Part shown: piece after piece, positions 57,551 through 64,000 of the stretch
Position numbering within the stretch: the first letter of the stretch is position 1
Layout: each line of letters opens with the position of its first letter
From: a virus
DNA length: 64,000 nt
Direction: 5' to 3' (one strand)
IMG/VR virus record: IMGVR_UViG_3300046499_000680
Coordinates: 19,202-83,201 of that record
Made by a program: the position numbers and the translations under genes
The notes under the pieces: model-generated
Database searches by the model: none
The model's input: only the letters and a program-made list of their open reading frames with translations
Told to the model about the DNA's origin: nothing

Positions 57551-57556
57551 CGTCAA

Positions 57557-57971
57557 ATGGCTGGTAGCGACCCTTGGACCCTCGGTGAGCTTACGAGCTA
57601 ACTGGGGTCTCCAATCCCTCGACTCGGACGACCCCGACCAGGGCGAATCCTCAGTCGATCCGTTCGGCAAGGCACAATTGGCGGCCATGAACCTCGTCGC
57701 CCCCGCCGCCTCCGACTGGATGTTCGACGTGTCGATCGAGACCCCGATGGAGGAGCTGCTTCGCCTCCACGGACTGACGGCACGCTCGAACGGGCGCCTC
57801 TACAACGAGGGCCAGGACTGCCACCTTCGATGGCGTAGCGATGTGAGCTGCGCCACCTGCCCGCTGAGCGACGCCGAGAACCCCGGCGCGCCGAAGTGTC
57901 AACTCTGCCGAACGAGCCTCCAGGAAGAACGACTTGAGACCTTCCTGGTAGCAAAATCCGGTGGGGTCTAG
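57557..57971 (+). CDS. Zinc-ribbon phage protein, probably needing +1 frameshift near 57599 (about 138 aa)
   Basis: The promoter places ATG 57557 as the start, but that frame stops at TAA 57599-57601 after MAGSDPWTLGELTS. The +1 frame continues without a break as NWGLQSLDSDDPDQG through DCHLRWRSDVSCATCP and CQLCRTSLQEE to TAG. The conserved CHLR...SC-x2-CP...LCR pattern lies wholly in the second frame. Either the ribosome shifts +1 at AGC-TAA-C, there is an assembly indel, or translation starts at GTG 57585. GTGG overlap with the next gene. Function unknown. Confidence 0.55.
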
Positions 57972-58443
57972 CGGCTCCCACGGGCCGCGACCCTTCACCC
58001 AGCGTCGCGCCTCCACCATCTTCCTGCGCGTCCCGCCCAACGAGTGGGTGGACATCACTCGCGGGATCAAGACCGAGTTCCGCGCATCGCCGAACGCGGT
58101 GACTCAAGCGCTGCACATCGAACCCCCGACTCCAGTTGTGGCTTATCGCTATGTCCGAGGCCGCAGTGCGGATTCCTCCCACGACTCGGCGCTGATGATG
58201 TTGGAGGAGACCTGGCAGGAGCCGCTGGCGGCGATCTCCCCGGAGTCGCTGCGGCGGGAGTGCCAGCCCGACATGGCGCACTTCCGCCGCTACTGGATGG
58301 GCCGCACCCGACGCCGGTTTACGCCGACTAGGATGGTGCGCGTCTTCCGCGTCCGTCCGTGGGCGGAGGGAGACTGGCAGGCAGGAGCTGAGACCCTGAT
58401 GAACCGACTGTACGGAGAATTCCGTGAAGCGAAGCCGACTTAG
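57961..58443 (+). CDS. ASCH-like conserved phage protein (160 aa)
   Basis: GTG at 57961. WVDITRGIKTEFRASPN, PTPVVAYRYV, MLEETWQEPLAAISPESL and HFRRYWMGRTRRRF resemble ASCH-related phage proteins found near terminase genes. A dispersed element lies at 58127. Coupled to the HNH gene. Confidence 0.6.
   Translation: MGSSGSHGPRPFTQRRASTIFLRVPPNEWVDITRGIKTEFRASPNAVTQALHIEPPTPVVAYRYVRGRSADSSHDSALMMLEETWQEPLAAISPESLRRECQPDMAHFRRYWMGRTRRRFTPTRMVRVFRVRPWAEGDWQAGAETLMNRLYGEFREAKPT
58127..58138 (+). repeat. Dispersed 12-bp element CGACTCCAGTTG
   Basis: Variant copy inside the ASCH-like gene. Confidence 0.35.
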
Positions 58444-58858
58444 GCGCAAGCCTCGGGCGCAGATCAGCGAGGCCGAGCGGCTGTCGCACGAACTGTTCCG
58501 GGAAGCCGCCCAGCGCCAGCGTTGCTGCCAGATGTGCGGGAACGCGCGCGCGTCCTGGCACCCGCACCACGTCGTCTACGCCCAGCACCTGCGCCGCGCC
58601 GGGCACCCGGTCTACGACACTCGGAACGCGATGCGGCTCTGCGTCGATTGCCACGCCTCTCACCACAGCCGCTCGATCGTCATCCCCTTGCTGAAACTGA
58701 CCCTCCAGCACATCGAGTACGCATTCCAGACACTCGGGGCCGGAGCCGACTACTACCTGCGCCAGCGCTACGGGGGCGAGGACCCCAGGGTGGACGAGTG
58801 CCTGGGCAGGTTCGAGGGAGGTGAGCTAGATGGGCGAATCGCCAGCGCCGAGGTATGA
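58424..58858 (+). CDS. HNH endonuclease (144 aa)
   Basis: GTG at 58424. C35-x2-C38, H48-H49, N68, C73-x2-C76-H and H80-H81 form a zinc-supported HNH site. Adjacent to terminase, where phage HNH proteins assist genome packaging by nicking DNA with the large terminase. Confidence 0.85.
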   Translation: MKRSRLRRKPRAQISEAERLSHELFREAAQRQRCCQMCGNARASWHPHHVVYAQHLRRAGHPVYDTRNAMRLCVDCHASHHSRSIVIPLLKLTLQHIEYAFQTLGAGADYYLRQRYGGEDPRVDECLGRFEGGELDGRIASAEV

Positions 58859-59489
58859 AGTCAGCCGTCCCGGCGGCGGCAAACTGATCCTGGTCTCGCA
58901 GGACGAGGTGGAAGTCTGGGACGAGCTGCGTGACAAATACATCAAGGACTACTCGCTGGCGAAAGCGAACGACCTGGCGCTCCTGGGGACGATCCTCTCG
59001 CAGCATCTGGTGATCTTCCGCGCCGAGCAGAAGCTGAACGGGATGGAACCCGAGCTGGACCACGGCAACGTTCCGACCGGGCGCTACAAACACAACCCGC
59101 CGAAAGACGCGGACATAACCTCGGCGCACAAAGCGATCAACAGCGCCTCGAAAGAGATTCGCGAGCTGGAGTCATCCTTGGGGGTGGACAAGAAGACTCG
59201 CGAGGCCGGGGGGCAGCACACCGTCGCCGACTACGTGACGAAACTGAAGAAAGCCGGGCACCAAATGGGTGTCCACATCTCGAAGCGGGTCCTGGAGTAT
59301 GAAGCGTTCTGTATGGAGCTGAAGTGGAAAGTGCGGCTCCTGGAAAACGGGGATGCGGAGGACAAGGCGTACCATGACCTCTCGCCGGAGAAGATTCTGG
59401 AGTGGGCTGGTAGGGAGCTTGCACGCCTTGAAGAAGTGGACAAGAAATACGCGAAAGAGAAAGGTCAGGTCTTCATTGGAGCGCTCTAA
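58830..59489 (+). CDS. Probable small terminase subunit (219 aa)
   Basis: Overlaps the HNH gene by 29 nt. Helical with a central coiled coil (SAHKAINSASKEIRELESSL) and a C-terminal charged helix. Position between HNH and large terminase is the main support; no unambiguous helix-turn-helix is seen. Confidence 0.55.
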   Translation: MGESPAPRYEVSRPGGGKLILVSQDEVEVWDELRDKYIKDYSLAKANDLALLGTILSQHLVIFRAEQKLNGMEPELDHGNVPTGRYKHNPPKDADITSAHKAINSASKEIRELESSLGVDKKTREAGGQHTVADYVTKLKKAGHQMGVHISKRVLEYEAFCMELKWKVRLLENGDAEDKAYHDLSPEKILEWAGRELARLEEVDKKYAKEKGQVFIGAL

Positions 59490-59613
59490 GCGACGAAAGA
59501 TCACCTGGCAGTTCGTCGGCGACTGCATCATCACCTTCCTCTGGCTCTCGGTGCTGACGCTGGCGGAGTTCGACTTCTGGGTCGTGGTGCTGAAGGGCAC
59601 CGGCATCTTGTAA
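59476..59613 (+). CDS. Small membrane protein (45 aa)
   Basis: TTG at 59476 with AAAGG upstream. A basic start (ERSKRRK) then IITFLWLSVLTLAEFDFWVV, one membrane helix. Its stop is followed by ATG. Unexpected inside a packaging operon. Confidence 0.45.
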   Translation: MERSKRRKITWQFVGDCIITFLWLSVLTLAEFDFWVVVLKGTGIL

Positions 59614-59736
59614 ATGCTCGACGTTCGCCGAGCCGCCCCACCTCGCTGTCCTCGCTGCCCGTGCCCGGCGATGCTCTGGATGGGGTCGGCCTGGCAGTGC
59701 CCGGAGTGCCAGTGGAGGGACGGCTGCTGTGGCTGA
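59614..59736 (+). CDS. Zinc-ribbon micro-protein overlapping terL (40 aa)
   Basis: TAA-ATG start, C-P-R-C-P-C-P and C-P-E-C-Q-W, a minimal zinc ribbon. It ends 8 nt into terL, whose GGAGGG ribosome site lies inside it. Confidence 0.5.
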   Translation: MLDVRRAAPPRCPRCPCPAMLWMGSAWQCPECQWRDGCCG

Positions 59737-61501
59737 AGTCGTCAACCTCCAGGAACAGCGGGCGAAGAAGGGTCTCGGCGAGATCGTCGGCCTGGGCGTC
59801 GGGGCCGCGATCAACTGGACTGAGGGCATCTGGAACCTGGACGAGGATGACTTCCTGGTCCTGGCCCTCTTGCAGGACGAGATTTTCGCGCCGGAGCTGT
59901 GCTGGTTCGACCCGGCCAACCGCGAGTACGGCGGCTGCTATCGGGTCCGCGACTACCAGTACCCACTGTTCAGGGTTGACGAGCGCTACGCGGGCGCGGC
60001 GTGCGCGCGGTCGGTGGGGAAGACCGAGAGCATCAAGTCGCGCGCGTTCACCCACGCCTTCCGGCGCCAGTCCGAGAACCTGCTGGTCACGGCGCCCGAG
60101 CTGATCCACCTCCTGCCGCTGACCGACGCGATCGAGGAGCGCATCCTGGACACCCGGATCACGCGCGAGTTCCTGGACACGCGCGGCGGCAAAACCGGCT
60201 TCACCCACCGGCCCTTCGGCGTCGAGTTCCAGGACGGCACCAAGATCGTCGGCCGCATCCCGAAGATCACCGGGACCGGCGTGAAGGGTCAGCACCAGCC
60301 GGACCTGATCGTGGAGGAGGCCCAGGACTACCCCGAGCGGGGCTGGACTGAGGTGCATGAGACCGTGGAAAAGGACCACACCGACGCGGAAGGCGAAGCC
60401 GACTTCAGCTACCACTTCTACGGGGTTCACTCCGGCGCCCGCGACTCCGGCTTCTTCAAGCGAGTGAACGAGGGTGTGTTCAAGCTGATCCAGATCACCG
60501 CGATGCAGCGGCCGGGCTGGTCGGCGCAGGAGAAGGAGGCGGCGAAGGCGGCCTACGGCGGCACCTCCTCGCCGGACTACCGCCGCAACATCTACGGCGA
60601 GCCGGGGTCGGCCGCGTCGCCCTACTTCGTCACCTCCCGGCTCATTGCCTGCGTTGACCAGGAGCGCGAATCGACCTACAACGAGATCGAGTACGTCCAC
60701 CAGGAACTGCGCGCCGAGGAGGTGGACGAGATGCGGATGCCGATCACCGATGTCCTCGACCTGCCCACCCAGTTCGGCGAGATTTTCTGCGGCGCCGACA
60801 TCGGCCTCACGGTGGCGCCGACGGTGATCTCCGTCTTCAGCCGCGAGACCATCGGCAAAGTCCCCCGCCTGAAGCTGCTCCGGCGCTACACCCTGGAGCG
60901 CTTCCGCGAGCGCTCGATCCGCGAGGCCATGTACGCGCTCGGCTGGCACTTCGGCGGCAGGCTCCAGGCGTTCGGCATCGACGCCACGGGCCTCGGCGCC
61001 CCGATCTTCCAGGCGATGGAGGACGACGAGACCGCGCCGGGCCGCCTGCTCGAAGTCCAGCGCGGCTACAAATTCAACGCGCTGGTGCCGGTCAACGTGG
61101 ACCAGACCTTCGTGACCACCGACTCGCGCGGCCAGCTCCGGGACCAGTTCGGCGCCGCCGTGAAGATGGAGCTGGACCCCGACACCGGAGTCGAGCGGCC
61201 GGTCACCTACATGCCGATGATCGAGGCCAGCACGCGCTACCTCCGCGACTTCGTGGACAGCGGCTTCCTCCTGCTCCCCTTCGACACCGCCATCACCAGC
61301 GACATGCAGGGCGAGACCCAGCAGCGGGTGAAAGCGATCGGCGAGCGGAAAAGCAAGCCGCAGATGTTCCACATCCTCGACTCGTTCCGGGCGATGGCGA
61401 TGGCCCTGAAGTCGGGGGAGATCGAGGAGCAGCTTCAGGGCGCTCCGGCGCCGGTCCTCGACATGGCGCTCGACCTCTCCGACCCGATGGGGCCGATGTG
61501 A
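59729..61501 (+). CDS. terL: Large terminase subunit (590 aa)
   Basis: GTG at 59729 behind GTGGAGGGA. ATPase: Walker A C-A-R-S-V-G-K-T (92-99), Walker B DLIVEE (192-197) with the catalytic Glu. Nuclease: CGADIGL (D357) and GIDATGLG (D418) give RNase-H-like metal ligands. Length is typical. It cuts and pumps DNA into the prohead through the portal encoded just downstream. Confidence 0.93.
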   Translation: MAEVVNLQEQRAKKGLGEIVGLGVGAAINWTEGIWNLDEDDFLVLALLQDEIFAPELCWFDPANREYGGCYRVRDYQYPLFRVDERYAGAACARSVGKTESIKSRAFTHAFRRQSENLLVTAPELIHLLPLTDAIEERILDTRITREFLDTRGGKTGFTHRPFGVEFQDGTKIVGRIPKITGTGVKGQHQPDLIVEEAQDYPERGWTEVHETVEKDHTDAEGEADFSYHFYGVHSGARDSGFFKRVNEGVFKLIQITAMQRPGWSAQEKEAAKAAYGGTSSPDYRRNIYGEPGSAASPYFVTSRLIACVDQERESTYNEIEYVHQELRAEEVDEMRMPITDVLDLPTQFGEIFCGADIGLTVAPTVISVFSRETIGKVPRLKLLRRYTLERFRERSIREAMYALGWHFGGRLQAFGIDATGLGAPIFQAMEDDETAPGRLLEVQRGYKFNALVPVNVDQTFVTTDSRGQLRDQFGAAVKMELDPDTGVERPVTYMPMIEASTRYLRDFVDSGFLLLPFDTAITSDMQGETQQRVKAIGERKSKPQMFHILDSFRAMAMALKSGEIEEQLQGAPAPVLDMALDLSDPMGPM

Positions 61502-61947
61502 GCGGAGGCGCGCTGGACGAGTGCCGCGAGGTCCTGCGCGCCGTCAGCCTGGTGAAGATGCCGAACCTCCGGGAGCGGCCCGGCGACGAGGAGCTGCCCA
61601 GCGGGATGTCATTCGGCACCTGGAAGATCGACCAACTGGAGTCGTACCTTCTGGAAACCGCCATCGCTCGGCAGGAAGCGCATCTGGCCCGGCTGGTCGT
61701 GCAGGAATCGCTCGATGTTCTCCAGGGAAAGTGGGACGACATCGAGGGCTGGGAGGTCGAGCTGCCGAGCGGCGGGCGCCGGACCCAGGGCGATGTGGTC
61801 GATGCCAAGCGCCGGATCGACCCCGACCTCTACAGCTCGATCCAGACCGGCAAGCGCCTGGTCGATCGCCTCGGCGAGCAGATCAAGCGGCTGGAGAAGG
61901 ACGACGCCGCCACGTCCCGCGTCTACACGATCATCACGGGTGGCTAA
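61498..61947 (+). CDS. Hypothetical protein between terminase and portal (149 aa)
   Basis: GTG at 61498 overlaps the terL stop. Helical with an acidic C-terminal coiled region (RLVDRLGEQIKRLEKDD). The position suggests a packaging or head-assembly role. Unknown family. Confidence 0.6.
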   Translation: MSGGALDECREVLRAVSLVKMPNLRERPGDEELPSGMSFGTWKIDQLESYLLETAIARQEAHLARLVVQESLDVLQGKWDDIEGWEVELPSGGRRTQGDVVDAKRRIDPDLYSSIQTGKRLVDRLGEQIKRLEKDDAATSRVYTIITGG

Positions 61948-61973
61948 ACCTTCGCCGGGGGGCCGTAAAGTTC

Positions 61974-61982
61974 TGCTAGGGT
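61974..61982 (+). promoter_or_regulatory. Extended -10 element TGCTAGGGT
   Basis: Same nine bases as the -10 of the promoter at 57542; no -35 at standard spacing. Confidence 0.45.
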
Positions 61983-62065
61983 AGTGAGCGCCTGCCCCAC
62001 CCGGCCTCTCGGAGAAGCCAGATAGTGCGCCAGGTGAAGTGACCTAGGGGTCGATCGCCCCCGCT

Positions 62066-62093
62066 AGCGCCCCCAAGTCAGTCCGGGGGCGCT
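62066..62093 (+). terminator. 9-bp GC hairpin, possible terminator
   Basis: AGCGCCCCC and GGGGGCGCT pair fully around a 10-nt loop. Followed by GGTCGTT, without a T tract. Confidence 0.5.
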
Positions 62094-62155
62094 GGTCGTT
62101 AAGGCGCGAAATCTCCGGGCTAAGACGGCCAGCAACGGGCGACAGCCGGGCGGAC

Positions 62156-62167
62156 TCGTAGATTAGG
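62156..62167 (+). promoter_or_regulatory. Conserved motif TCGTAGATTAGG, copy 3
   Basis: Not part of a stop codon here; four nt before the portal ATG (62172), as expected for a leaderless promoter -10. Confidence 0.6.
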
Positions 62168-62171
62168 GACG

Positions 62172-64000
62172 ATGGAGACCGAGACCGGGATCGTCTTGCC
62201 GCCGGGTGTCCAGCGGCCCAGCGCCGCCGAGGAGATGCCCGATCGGGTCATCATCGACAACCGGACGCCGCTGCCGGACGCCGACATTCAGGAGGCCGTC
62301 CGCGACATGTTCGTGGAGAACGCCTCCCTCGCCGGGGTCGAACGCTCGACCTTCCAGACCTACGCCGCCGAGGGGTCGATGCTCGCCCGGCGGAGGTATC
62401 AGACCCCGGCCAACGTCATAGACGAGATCAGGCTGGCCCGCTCGCTCGCCGAACGTGACGACGACGTGGCCGCCGTCCTCGGCGAGACCGTCGCGATCGC
62501 CTTCGGCGACGGCTACGAACACCAGGGCGACGACGAGGCCACCGTCGAGCTGTTCACCGAGATGGCGAAGGCGAAGTACATGAACCTCTCGCACGCGCTC
62601 CAGGAGATGTACCGGGAGCTGCTGATCTCCTCGCAGGTGAACACCGCGATCCTGTTCACCAGGGAAACGATCAACTACACCCTCCAGGGAAGCGACCGTC
62701 GGCTGAGCAAAAGCGTGGCGGTCCCGCTGATAGGTGTGTTGCACGCCGAGAACATCAGGGTGATCGGCAACGACATGTTCGGTACGGGTCAGCTCGCTTA
62801 CTACCCGGAACAGGACCGGCTGCGCCGCTGGCTGGAGAAATACTTCAACCCTCGCACCGAGCCTGCGGTGAAAGCACAGATGGGCCGCGAGGACAGGGTG
62901 TCGGCCAACATGTTCACCGGCAAGGTGCCCCAGGGATTGATCGAGGCGGAATCCAGCAACTGGGGTGAACGGTGGAGCGCCGACAACCTCTACTTCCTCA
63001 ACCCGAAGATGGTCCACCGCTCGACCTTCCCCAAGGGCCAGTGGAAGTACCCGCGCCCGCTTCTCACCCGCGACTTCTCGCTGCTGGAGGCCAAGCGGCT
63101 GCTGAACATCATGGACTACGCCCTCCTCCAGGGCGGCTCGAACTTCATCGTCGTGGCGAAGAAGGGCAGCGACAAACGCCCGGCCCAGAAAGAGGAGATC
63201 GAAAACCTCCAGAACGTCGTCCGCACCGCCTCGAAAACCGGAGTGATCGTCGGCGACCACCGGCTGGAGTTTGAAGTCATCACTCCGAAAATGGAGGCGC
63301 TGCTGAACCCGGAGAAGCGGCGGCTCCTCGGCCGCAAGATCGTCCAGGGCATGCTCCGCATTCCCGAGACCGCGCAGGAACAGCCCGCGCGCAGCTCGAC
63401 GGCGAACCCCGAGCTGGAGAGCAAGGCCCGCGTCATCACCTCGGACCGGAAAATGCTGAAAGCCCACACCGAGGATTACATCTACGACGAGATCGTCAAC
63501 CGCAACCCCAACGTCTTCAAAAAAGAGGCGCCGTGCATCGCCTTCCCGAAAATCGTTCTCCAGGGCACCCAGTTCTTCACCGACTACATGCTGAAGCTCC
63601 GGGACCGTGGCGACATCCCCCGCAAGTGGGCCGTCGAGTACGCGGGCTTCGACTTCGATGCGGCTGTCGAGCAGCGCAAACTGGAGAAGGAATCCGGCGC
63701 CGACGACATCCTGACCCCGGCCGAAGTTCCCTTCTCGACCAACGAATCCGGCCCGCAGGACAACCAGCCGGGTCGGCCGCCGGGCAGCCCCGACAAACCG
63801 CCGGGATCGCCGCCGGGCCTGCCCGCGCCGAAAACCTTCACCCACCAGAACCCCGGCGAAACGATCCACTCCTGGTACGAGGACGACCTGGATGCCGTCT
63901 GCCGGATGGGCGAGGTCACCTACGCCGTCCTCGACCAGTACCCGAAACGGGCCGTCGGCCGGATGACCGAGACCGAGCGCCGGGTCCTGGAGGACGGCGG
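62172..64000 (+). CDS. Portal protein (partial, 609 aa in window)
   Basis: ATG at 62172; open through the window end, so the C-terminus is missing. The order terminase then portal, the length, and a central region with NLSHALQEMYRELLISSQVN and MDYALLQGGSNFIVVAKKGS, followed by KIVQGMLRIPETAQEQPARS (clip/wing-like), fit a portal. A Pro/Gly-rich linker (about residues 525-555) precedes a C-terminal part with HSWYEDD. It would form the dodecameric DNA channel of the head. The portal call rests on synteny and general pattern. Confidence 0.75.
   Translation, partial: METETGIVLPPGVQRPSAAEEMPDRVIIDNRTPLPDADIQEAVRDMFVENASLAGVERSTFQTYAAEGSMLARRRYQTPANVIDEIRLARSLAERDDDVAAVLGETVAIAFGDGYEHQGDDEATVELFTEMAKAKYMNLSHALQEMYRELLISSQVNTAILFTRETINYTLQGSDRRLSKSVAVPLIGVLHAENIRVIGNDMFGTGQLAYYPEQDRLRRWLEKYFNPRTEPAVKAQMGREDRVSANMFTGKVPQGLIEAESSNWGERWSADNLYFLNPKMVHRSTFPKGQWKYPRPLLTRDFSLLEAKRLLNIMDYALLQGGSNFIVVAKKGSDKRPAQKEEIENLQNVVRTASKTGVIVGDHRLEFEVITPKMEALLNPEKRRLLGRKIVQGMLRIPETAQEQPARSSTANPELESKARVITSDRKMLKAHTEDYIYDEIVNRNPNVFKKEAPCIAFPKIVLQGTQFFTDYMLKLRDRGDIPRKWAVEYAGFDFDAAVEQRKLEKESGADDILTPAEVPFSTNESGPQDNQPGRPPGSPDKPPGSPPGLPAPKTFTHQNPGETIHSWYEDDLDAVCRMGEVTYAVLDQYPKRAVGRMTETERRVLEDG

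Larger units (their letters stand above)
57433..57556 (+). promoter_or_regulatory. Intergenic region with dispersed element and strong promoter
   Basis: Holds CAACTCCCGTCA at 57496-57507 and, 14 nt later, TTGACC (57522-57527), a 17-nt spacer and TGC-TAGGGT (57542-57550). The element overlaps the region just upstream of -35, a place where a bound regulator could act. Confidence 0.65.
61948..62171 (+). promoter_or_regulatory. 224-nt structured region before the portal gene
   Basis: TGCTAGGGT at 61974-61982 (extended -10), a perfect 9-bp hairpin (62066-62074 with 62085-62093, loop AAGTCAGTCC) and TCGTAGATTAGG at 62156-62167 next to the portal ATG. It probably separates packaging from virion transcription. 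Confidence 0.6.

Noticed and set aside
59531-61372. Long open frame opposite the large terminase gene
   Set aside because: High-GC coding strands generate open antisense frames; the + strand has clear terminase motifs and the antisense product has biased, motif-free composition.
61990-62065. tRNA-like sequence before the portal gene (AGGGG-TCGATCG-CCCCC)
   Set aside because: The loop does not match the TTC-R-A T-loop pattern and no cloverleaf could be formed.
62163-63869. Long open frame opposite the portal gene
   Set aside because: Antisense shadow; the + frame begins at a good start, runs open and fits the packaging operon.

Overview
This window looks like the non-structural half of a large temperate tailed-phage genome from a high-GC host, most probably an actinobacterium. 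The basis is the very GC-rich third codon positions, frequent GTG/TTG starts, dense ATGA/TGATG gene overlaps, and a gene set of actinophage type. Virion genes sit at both edges: the end of a tail/fibre module at the left, and large terminase plus portal at the right. The genome therefore runs on past both ends. No complete tRNA, rRNA, CRISPR array or insertion sequence was seen.

Layout. 1-2950 (+): tail-end virion genes, including a LamG-like protein and a protein with a zincin-type HELGH motif, closed by a 12-bp terminator hairpin. 3004-3483 (-): one isolated gene. 3616-9195 (+): recombination and replication, with a candidate annealing protein, RusA-like resolvase, Fe-S PD-(D/E)XK exonuclease, replication initiator and DnaB-type helicase. 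9211-14194 (+): accessory genes, including a BCS1-like AAA+ ATPase, a DUF5131-type radical-SAM-like protein and an ASCH/zinc protein. 14191-19864 (+): a six-gene sugar cassette of four glycosyltransferases and two methyltransferases. 20195-20815 (+): a sigma-like factor behind a terminator.

20812-35803 (-): leftward genes. These comprise tyrosine integrase with two transglutaminase-like proteins; a winged-helix protein with several small unknowns; a RuvB-like ATPase; and a MoxR AAA+/VWA module with its zinc-ribbon and unknown partners, plus a secreted protein. 36386-36661 (-): one more leftward gene. 36695-36971: five iteron-like repeats in front of two rightward genes (37040-38346).

38750-53119 (+): an uninterrupted array of 36 small, overlapping, mostly unknown genes, probably an early/host-takeover reservoir. 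Recognisable members are a hexapeptide acyltransferase, a DUF1523-like membrane protein and a solitary Phd-like antitoxin. 53131-57432 (+): lysis region with an M15-like endopeptidase, GH25 muramidase, holin-like proteins and a collagen-like membrane protein. 57557-64000 (+): HNH endonuclease, probable small terminase, large terminase and portal (cut by the window end).

Two dispersed signals stand out. A 12-bp partly palindromic element, CAAC-N4-GTTG (usually CAACTCCCGTTG or its complement), recurs along the window and is often near gene ends, which resembles an operator/stoperator system. A 12-nt motif, TCGTAGATTAGG, lies just in front of three right-end genes, with TGnTAGGGT extended -10 elements elsewhere; these may be promoters read by host or phage-encoded sigma factor. 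All functional names rest on motifs read by eye, and no database search was run.
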